A DNA stretch of 64,000 nucleotides from Stomoxys calcitrans. Taxonomy: Eukaryota > Arthropoda > Insecta > Diptera > Muscidae. Both the position numbers and the translations under genes were made by a program. Of the stretch, positions 57,135 to 64,000 are shown piece by piece (the first letter of the stretch is position 1; every line of letters begins with the position of its first letter). The notes under the pieces are model-generated. The model did no database searches. It was given only the letters and a program-made list of their open reading frames with translations, and was not told where the DNA came from. The DNA lies in assembly GCF_963082655.1 (NCBI RefSeq), contig NC_081555.1:179964151-180028150 (forward strand), written 5' to 3'.

Positions 57135-57440
57135 TATTATTAAAATTTATCAGATTCCGCAGCCCTCGGTTCAGATTTGGATAGAGTCCCCATATAAACC
57201 GATCCCCCGATTTGACTTCTAGTAGACTCAATTTTCATACTATTTGGCTGAACTTTGGAACAAAGACTTGTGTTATTATTTCCAGCACCCATGCCAAGTA
57301 TGATCCGAATCGGTCTATAAACAGATATAGCCTCATTATGAACCAATCCCCGGTTTTGGATTCGTGAGCTCCTAGAGGCGTCAATTTTCATCCGATTTGG
57401 CTGAAATTTCAAACAAAGGCTGGTTTTTATGACTTCCAAA
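57135..57440 (+). mobile_element. DINE-1-like core fragment, lineage C-like
   Basis: Two units ('atatagcctcattatgaaccaatccccggtttt', 'catccgatttggctgaaatttc'). No ends. Confidence 0.75.
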
Positions 57441-57567
57441 AAAAAAAGAAAAAGGGCCTCTATTTTATCTCGAGTCTGAACGGCGTGCTGCATAGCGACA
57501 CTACTGGGTAGAGACGTTTTAACATGGCAGGATACCTCACAAATGTAGCCAGCAATAGTAAGAAGAT
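57441..57567 (-). mobile_element. SINE, left part (split by LINE)
   Basis: Body segment 'gagtctgaacggcgtgctgcatagcgacact...cctcacaaatgtagccagcaatagtaag'. The right part is at 59227-59336. Confidence 0.75.
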
Positions 57568-57570
57568 GGG

Positions 57571-57840
57571 TTAGGTTAGGTTAGGTTTAAGTGGCAGTCT
57601 GCCATCAGACTCACTTGGACGTTTTCGTTTATTGTGATACCACAGGAACAAAAGAAGGAAGATGCCTTTTTCCTCGATGTCCCTACAGCTTCTGCAAAAG
57701 TCGTTGCTGGCAACCTTCAATCTGTCAGCATGTTTTCCGATTAGACAGTGACCTATCATGACGGACACAATGATTGAGACGTCTGTTCTAGCCAATGACA
57801 GCAATGCAGTAGACCTCTTCAAGTCTAAATGAGGCCACAT
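57571..57840 (-). pseudogene. LINE ORF2 C-terminus with Cys region
   Basis: LDLKRSTALLSLARTDVSII, then IGKHADRLKVASNDFCRSCR. The copy at 61863-62806 has the same segment followed by HLLC-type Cys/His residues; here a deletion joins CRDIEE to 3' UTR sequence. Confidence 0.75.
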
Positions 57841-58021
57841 AGTTTTGGAATGCTCACAGTCCCCTCTTTGTGCCCATCTATCATTCGTTGTCCTTCGGGC
57901 CTGGTCCTAAAAACTTAGCTTACATGTCGCTAGAGGCATACCCACAGATTCCAGTATCCCTGGAGTGTGTAGGGTAGTTTCTAGTCTCGCAAGCTCATCT
58001 GTTTTACAATTCCCTGGGATA

Positions 58022-58345
58022 TCTCTGTGGCCCGGCACCTAGAACAGGTGAATTTTGAACTGTTCAGCCATCTCGTTGACGGATTTGCGACAATCGAGGG
58101 CGGTTTTTGTGTTCAGAAATACGTTCTCCAGGGATTTAATGGCTGCCTGGCTGTCTGAGAATATATTTAAGTCAAACGTCGTAATGACATTATATCTTAG
58201 CCATTCCACCACTTCCCTAATTGCAAGGATCTCTGCTTGATACACACTGCAGTGGTCGGGTAACCTCTTCGATATGACCAGTTCTTAATCTTAAGAGTAC
58301 ATCCCAAAGCCTACCCGGTCGTTTAGTTTGCAACCATCCGTATAG
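58022..58345 (-). pseudogene. RNase H domain of the same LINE
   Basis: YIYFYTDGCKLNDRVGFGMY (first Asp), VYQAEILAIREVVEWL (Glu), LNIFSDSQAAIKSLEN (Asp) and VPGHRDIPGNCKTDELA (His, Asp). All catalytic residues are legible, but a TGG-to-TAG stop precedes VPGH and there are two stops before the QAE strand. Confidence 0.8.
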
Positions 58346-58771
58346 AAGTATATGTAACTTCTGTTACCAGGGATAAAGTAGTTCCAATCGATTCTATCAG
58401 GAATAGTGGTACAGTAATTCTTATCAAAAAGCGGCTCAGGTAGGGTGCCTGGAACATCGGATATTGTTTCAAGTATAACACTTTATCCTTGGCCGCCACA
58501 TGACCAATGAGAAAGCTCCCTTAACCTCACAGCAGTGGTCGCTGCAATTTGGGTAGCTACAATGTCCAGAGGCATAAGATGTAGCATTAAATTCAGTGCA
58601 TCAGATGATGTCTTCCTCAGTGCGGCTGTGATGCACAAACAAGCCATCCTTTGGATCCGGTTAAGTATTGAGCAGTAGGTGGATTTTTGAAGCGCCGTCC
58701 TCCAGACCACTACACCATATAGCATAATAGGTCTGACAACTGCAGTATATACTCAATGCATGACACCCGGT

Positions 58772-59248
58772 CTAAATCCCCAAATTTTGCCAATGGCTCT
58801 CTTGCAGGTGTATAGAGCAAGAGTGGCCTTTCTTGCCCTTTCCAAAATGTTGGATTTGAAGTTCAGTTTCCTGCCCAGGTATTTTGCGCATTCTGTAAAG
58901 GGAACATTCTCTCCAGTATCTCCTACTGAAAAGAACTATTTCTGTCTTGCACGGATTTCTACCCAGACTACTTTCGGTAGCCCACTTTGCTGTAGCACGT
59001 ACAGCTTCCTGAAGTATATCTTTAAGAATGCTGGAAAACTTTTCCCTAACCGCAATTGCCACGTCATCAGCATACGCGACCACTTTTACGCCTTTTTCTT
59101 CCAGAGGCAATAATATATTGTTAATGGCTATATTCCAAAGTAGAGGAGACAGTACACCTCCTTGAGGTGTTCCTCTGCCGGTCCATCTTTTTATATCCAC
59201 AGATCCCAAGCCTGCCGTAATGAGTTGTAAGGGGATAACCACCGCCAA
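58772..59248 (-). pseudogene. LINE reverse transcriptase palm, SINE-LINE read-through frame
   Basis: The frame starts in SINE DNA: its first seven or so residues (MAVVIPL) come from the interrupted SINE. It then enters RT with RGTPQGGVLSPLLWNIAINN (palm), VAYADDVAIAV, with the catalytic Asp pair at residues 61-62, and NPCKTEIVLFSRR. After about residue 110 a frameshift makes the rest meaningless; thumb residues continue in another frame. The upstream catalytic Asp block is missing through 5' truncation, so the enzyme is inactive. Confidence 0.8.
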
Positions 59249-59336
59249 TAATTTTCCCGATGTTCACGTCGAGATTTGAACACAGGCGTTCGGCGTCATA
59301 GGCGGACATAGTTACATCTGCACCACGATGGCCTGG
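59227..59336 (-). mobile_element. SINE, right part (head)
   Basis: 'ggataaccaccgccaataattttcccgatgttcacg', reversed box B (gagatttgaacacagg) and reversed box A ('ctgcaccacgatggcc'). Completes the SINE split at 57567. Confidence 0.75.
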
Positions 59337-60782
59337 GATTACTAGTATTTATTAGATATGGAATTAAAGCCATGTGTGGCCGATTAATAATTAAAATATT
59401 GAGCAATTATTTCCTCGATGTTTCAGGTTGCATTCGCATTCCTAAAATAATACATTACTTATTTAAAATATTATATTTAAAATAATTGTTGCTGTTATAC
59501 AGACAAAAGTGCTGAAGATTAATTGTTTTCTAATGTCTTCAATATACAATGATGACTCCATTTCAATCCCACTCAAAAGTGTAATTCCAGCGCTATGCGG
59601 TTTTCTCTTTTTTTGCTACGCTGGCTAATTTCAAAGTGGACTTCTAAGAACAACTCGAGATTCTTGGTTCACATCTCGATTGCTAAGTAAACGTACGGAC
59701 TACTACGGAATGGTTGTTATTGCTAAGTAAACGTAACGACTTCTATGGTGTGGATGTTTTATTTGTTTACAGTATGAGTTTTGCATTCATCATCGTTTTT
59801 TGGCATAAATAAAAACGATGTGAATAATTTTGTGAAGTCTTTTTGTTTCAACTTTTCATGTATTGTCATATGATGCGCATACAAAATATTTCTGTAAATG
59901 TTTTCTATATAGTTTCACAAAATGCCACAGCCATGTAGAGTGGGCCTTAAGTTTCGTAGCAGTTTCTTCAAATCTATTTACTACGCCACAGCCATTAACC
60001 ATGGCAAATATTTTACAATCTCATCTTAGACTTAACAAAGTGTCAAAATCTCTCACGCAAAGTTATTTTCTTTAAAAAGTTTTATTGTATTGCCTTTTCT
60101 TATCGCCTAGAACAGCAAGCATCATTGTGCTGTTGAAGCTTCTCTACCCTACTGCTATAACCCCGCAGAGCAAGCAACAGCCATCATTGTCAACTGGAAG
60201 TATTTATGAAATTACAACAGTCTCGCCTTGAAAATTGGGATGCCATACCAATACACTGTACACCTACTCTAGACAATGATGGTGCTGCACAATCAAAAAT
60301 ACACCTGATGGTCCAATGGCAGAGAGTAACAACACCAGGCAATCTTATCTGAAAAATATTTACTTTCGGTTTTTTGTTCTGCGGTTTTGTTGGAACATCT
60401 CACCCAGATATCATTGCTCTGTTTTTGTCTGATATGAAACGAAAGAATTCATAAGGCAATGAATGATATCAACGCCACACTCACTCACTCCATTCAAAAG
60501 AAGTTGAAAGGGGAACATTTTTGTTGTTTGATATGGCAAAAAGTATTGTCATTGTTCAAATAGTTTATCAAAAAACAAATATGATGTCTTCACATCTTTT
60601 TTTGATTGGACCAATTGTTCAGTGTAGTCTATTTGACTACAAATTAGAATACGGTTGGCAAATTATGAGCAATCACAATTCGATACAAACGATAATTGTA
60701 TATAGCTGACACGAAGTGTTACCAAATTCACACTGGTAAAGCTGTCAAGCACGGCTTCATGATATTTGTTTTATTAACAGCT
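59337..60782. other. mostly unassigned interval, 1.4 kb
   Basis: Contains a small direct repeat, attgctaagtaaacgta, at 59679 and 59719 (40-bp spacing). No element or exon was recognised. Confidence 0.35.
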
Positions 60783-61060
60783 CATTAAAATGTTTAAAAA
60801 GAAGAAGAAGAGGTGTGATTGCGTTATAATTGGCTGGCACATCTATTGCAGGCGAACTCAAACACCTCAAAGTGGACAAAATGTTTGTGCATCGCTCCAT
60901 AATTCGTTATTATGATGCTGGTAGCGTTGTAACAACAACTGAAATGGTTCGGCAAATAAAGGCTCAAATTTAACGGACCCAAACCATAGTGGCAATCAAA
61001 TGATCTGAAAATATTCCCGTGAAAGAATGCAACTTATATTGAGAAACGAGCTCAAAATGG
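60783..61060 (+). pseudogene. Tc1/mariner-like transposase N-terminal remnant
   Basis: Frames read SIAGELKHLKVDKMFVHRSI, then IRYYDAGSV, TTTEMVRQIKAQI and, after a shift, HSGNQM...RERMQLILRNELKM. That is the paired helix-turn-helix DNA-binding region typical of mariner-type transposases. The catalytic part is absent; a DINE begins at 61064. Confidence 0.6.
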
Positions 61061-61063
61061 TTT

Positions 61064-61310
61064 GATATACCGGCCACATAAACCGATCTCCCGATTTGAT
61101 TATTGAGCTTCTAGAAGACGCAATTCTTATCAGATTTGGCAAATTTTGCACGTGGTTTTTTGGTATGACTTCCAACAGTTGTTCCAAGTATGGTTCAAAT
61201 CAGTCCATAACCTGATATAGCTGCCATATAAACCAATCTCCCGATTTGACTTATTGAGTCTATAGAGGGCACAATTCTTATTCTTTTTGGCTGAAATTGT
61301 GGAGATGGTA
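61064..61310 (+). mobile_element. DINE-1-like core fragment
   Basis: About one and a half core units ('tgatatagctgccatataaaccaatctcccgatttgactta'). Both ends are missing, and it abuts the next DINE. Confidence 0.8.
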
Positions 61311-61335
61311 TTTTTATACCCACCACCGAAGGATG

Positions 61336-61650
61336 CAAATTGCAAATTTTTCCCATGGACATTCCACTAAGGAACAGGGGCAAACTTCTCACATATCAAT
61401 GAGTGCAGTCCGATTCAAGTTTAAGCTCAATGATAAGGGGCCTCCTTTTTATAGCCGAGTGCAAACGTCGTACCACAGTGCGACACCTCTTTAGAGAGAA
61501 GTTTTACATGGCATGGTACCTCACAAATGTTGCCAGCATTAGGGGGGAAAAATCACCGCTGACAAATTTTATCTGATGGTCTCGCCAGGATTCGAACCCA
61601 GGCGTTCAGCGTCATAGGAGGAGATGCTAACCTCTGCGCTACGGTGGCCT
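61336..61650 (-). mobile_element. tRNA-derived SINE with perfect 10-bp target duplication
   Basis: Complete copy in minus orientation (box A complement gcgctacggtgg, box B complement ggattcgaacccagg, tail caaattgcaaattt). ccgaaggatg is repeated exactly at 61326-61335 and 61651-61660. The target is the loop of the DINE 5' hairpin. Confidence 0.93.
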
Positions 61651-61862
61651 CCGAAGGATGGGGGTATCTTAATTTTGTCATTCCGTTTGCAACACATCGA
61701 AATATCCATTTCCTACCCTATAAAGTATAAATATTCTTGATCGTCGTAAAAATCGAAGTCGGTCTAGCCATGTCCGACCGTCTGTCTGTTGAAATCACGC
61801 TACAGTCTCTAAAAATAGAGATATTGAGCTGAAACATGCACAGATTCTTTTTTTTATCCATA

Positions 61863-62806
61863 GGTTAGGTTTAAGTGGCAGTCTGCCATCAGACTCACTA
61901 AGACGTTTTTGTCCATTGTGATACCAAAGGAACAGAAGAAGGATCGATTTAAAAAGCCCAATAACTTGCGAACGTTCACATCCGCTATATATGACAGGTT
62001 CTTAAAGAAATGAGAACCTAAAGTGGAACTCTTTCTAACTGCTAGTGCGGGACACACACAGAAGGTGTTCTATAGTCTCTTCTTCTTCTTCGATTTCCTT
62101 ACAGCTTCTGCAAAAGTCGTTGCTGGCAACCTTCAGTCTGTCAGCATGTTTTCGATTAGACGACCACCTGTCATGACGGACACAATGACGGAGACGTCTG
62201 TTCTAGCCAATGACAGCAAAGCAGTAGACCTCTTCAAGTCTAGATTAGGCCACATAGTTTTGGAATTCCCACAGCCGCCTCTTTGTGACCATCTTTCATT
62301 CGTTGTCCTTCGGGTCTGGTCCTGAAAACTTAACTTACATGTCGATAGAGGCATACCCACAGATTCCAGTATCCCTGGAATTTGAAGGGGAAGTTCCTAG
62401 TCTCGCAAGCTCATCCGCTTTACAATTCCCTGGAATATCTCTGTGGCCCGACATCCAGAACAGGTGAATTTTTAGCTGTTCAGCCATCTCGTTGAGAGAT
62501 CTGCGACAGTCGAGGGCGGTTTTTGTGTTCAGAAATACGTCCTCCAGGTATGTTTATGGATATTTATGCCAATCGTCGTAATGACATTATATCTTAGCCA
62601 CTTCCCTAATTGCAAGAATCTCTGCTTGATACACACTGCAGTGGTCAGGTAACCTCTTTGATATGACCTGTTCTAGATCGTAAGAGTACACCCCAAAGCC
62701 CACCTGGTCGTTTAGTTTGGAATCATCCGTATAGAGGTATATGTAACTTCTGTTATCAGGGATATCGTAGTTCCATTCAGTTCTATCAGGAATAGTGGTA
62801 CAGTAA
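61863..62806 (-). mobile_element. RNase-H-bearing LINE, 5' truncated, with 12-bp target duplication
   Basis: Second copy of the 57.6-59.2 kb family. It is flanked by tttttatccata (61851-61862 and 62807-62818). From its 3' end: tail ggttaggttt, Cys/His C-terminus (CxxC...HLLCVCPAL-type region, CPALAVRKSSTLGS legible), ALLSLARTDVSVIVS, WMSGHRDIPGN, and NDQVGFGVYSYDLEQ of RNase H near the truncation. The RNase H loop with the SDS motif is deleted (about 62547-62575). Confidence 0.88.
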
Positions 62807-63389
62807 TTTTTATCCATAAGCAGGTTAAGTTCGAAGATGGGCTATATCGTACTATATCTTTAAATAGGCCCCATATAGACCAATCCTCCGTTTCAACGTC
62901 TTAGGCCCATAAAAGCCACATTTATTATCCGATTTTGCTGAAATTTGGGAGAGAGTGAGTTGAGTTAGGCCCATCCACATTCGTCTTCAATTTGACCCCT
63001 ATTGGTCCAGATTTGGATATAGCTGCCATTTAGACCGATCTCTCGATTTACAAACTTGGTCCCATAATAGGTGCATTTATAATCCGATTTCGCTGAAATT
63101 TTACACAGTGACTAATGTTAGGTTTTTTGACATCCGTGTCGTGTAGGGTTCAGATCGGTCTATGTTTGGATATAGCTACCAAAAAGACCAATATTTTATT
63201 CTACAAAATTGAACAATGACTTGTACTTACTAGTCCACGAATTTGGTCTAAATCGGACCATAGTACGATATAGCTGCTATGGTGGTTATATGGGCATAAA
63301 TTATGCATTTTCACCGGATTATGAGGAATAGAGATTTACATATATAGCACGGCCGAACTTAACGCCGTTTTACTTGTTCTATGTCTTCT

Positions 63390-63545
63390 AACTGCCATGA
63401 CAAGTATGGTCCATACCGGCCAATAACTTGATAAAGCTCACATATGAACCCATTTTGCATTTGGAAAAGTCATTCAAAGAACTTGGCAAATGCGATCCAA
63501 GTTGAAGGGCACATAAAATTAGGCCCGGACGAACTTACTTGTAAT
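63390..63545 (+). mobile_element. DINE-1-like 3' fragment
   Basis: 'ggtccataccggccaataacttgataaagctc...gcgatccaagttgaagggcacataaaattaggcccggacgaacttacttgt'. Only the 3' end remains, with a decayed hairpin. Confidence 0.75.
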
Positions 63546-64000
63546 TTGAATAAAGAAGAAATATCTTCGAAAACAAATTTGTTCGCTTGAATTAGTAACG
63601 CTTCGTGTCAGCTACACTGTAGACATAAGACACTCTTCTGATTTAATAAACAAAGATAAATCCCCCAATAAAACTGCTAAAAATGTCTTTAAACATTTCA
63701 TCTAAAATTCATAAACAAAGCCAAATATATCTCGACTATTGTTTAACTTGAAATGAACCACAAATATGACTAGCCCCCCATTTGAATATTTGGTCGTCTG
63801 TATCATTACAAATTCCGCATTGAGTCTTTAACATCATCAACATTCGCATGCACAAAAAATGCCAAAAACATTCGAGTCTTTTTTCAAAGCTCTCCATTTT
63901 CAATTTTCCTCCCACTTGACGGAGATGAATGCAAATAAAAAAAATAAATGTGGAGCTTAAGAGAAATATTCATAAAGACGGGCATTAAATTTGTTTTATT
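63546..64000. other. unassigned interval at window end
   Basis: AT-rich; nothing recognised. Confidence 0.35.

Larger units (their letters stand above)
57568..59226 (-). mobile_element. RNase-H-bearing LINE inserted in a SINE
   Basis: Minus-strand element, 5' truncated in the RT domain and with its 3' end at the left. The tail reads as three CCTAA units on the sense strand (plus: gggttaggttaggttaggtt). It is flanked by gtaagaagat / gtaaggggat (57558-57567 and 59227-59236), an 8-of-10 match expected of a target duplication. Order of remnants: RT palm, RT thumb, RNase H, C-terminal Cys region. An internal deletion removes most of the C-terminal Cys/His segment compared with the copy at 61863. 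Confidence 0.85.
61311..63378 (+). mobile_element. DINE-1-like element hosting a SINE and a LINE
   Basis: Own pieces: 5' hairpin arm 61311-61335; 61651-61862 with the conserved block and (GTCY)n near 61772-61790 (gtccgaccgtctgtctgttg); core and 3' end 62807-63378 (hairpin remnant cacggccgaa, then cgccgttttacttgtt). The core resembles the copy at 80-1675 (lineage A'). The two insertions have clean target duplications, so the original order is clear. Confidence 0.9.

Noticed and set aside
57568..57590. Interstitial telomere repeat
   Set aside because: The short TTAGG run sits exactly at a LINE 3' end; a LINE tail is the simpler reading.

Overview
The window looks like intergenic or intronic DNA from a higher fly. 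Muscid or other calyptrate relatives such as Musca or Stomoxys are my best guess. That guess rests on the repeat families recognised, not on any species-diagnostic gene. It is AT-rich, has no long uninterrupted host reading frame, and is packed with layered transposable elements. No bacterial, plasmid or phage features were seen.

Dominant component: about 25 copies or fragments of a DINE-1/INE-1-like family (non-autonomous Helitron/Helentron relatives), together roughly 17 kb by my addition. Full copies share one architecture: a 5' end with a TATACCC..GGGTATA hairpin, a block containing 'taaagtatatatattcttgatcgtc', a (GTCY)n microsatellite, a core of roughly 130-190 bp tandem repeats, and a 3' hairpin (TTCGGCCGGGCCGAA or variants) ending near CTTGTT. 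At least three lineages are present: A (TATACCCTCCACCAT ends), B (TATACCCTACACC ends with a GTCGGCACCGAC-type hairpin) and C (GGGTACCCACCACC ends). Many long frames in the window are these repeat cores read through.

Second component: non-LTR retrotransposon (LINE) remnants of several families. They include a CR1/Jockey-like reverse transcriptase with its catalytic motifs still readable (26.3-27.5 kb); RNase-H-bearing I/R1/Loa-type elements (32-33 kb, 43-44.6 kb, 46.8 kb, 49.7-50.9 kb, 57.6-59.2 kb, 61.9-62.8 kb); and RTE/BovB-like pieces (22.3, 37.9-39.2, 54.2-54.9 kb). A tRNA-derived SINE family occurs repeatedly, some copies with clear target-site duplications. DNA transposons are represented by a broken Tc1/mariner transposase (51.0-51.8 kb), a second mariner-like N-terminal remnant (60.8-61.1 kb), and several MITE families (pogo-like, mariner-like, TTAA-flanked, long-TIR, and an unusual CTGCTG-rich element).

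Layout: 0-16 kb is mostly DINE copies with two pogo-like MITEs. 17-25 kb is the sparsest part and holds the only convincing host-gene signal, a putative terminal coding exon on the minus strand at 21284-21444 with branch point, acceptor and a possible poly(A) signal. 26-54 kb is a mosaic of DINE, LINE and MITE copies. 54-64 kb has the clearest nested insertions (LINE in SINE; SINE and LINE in one DINE; MITE in LINE in DINE).

The elements do not form a pathway. What the sequence shows is a relative chronology of insertions. Gene assignments are translated-motif readings made by eye; family names are from general knowledge and were not checked against any database.
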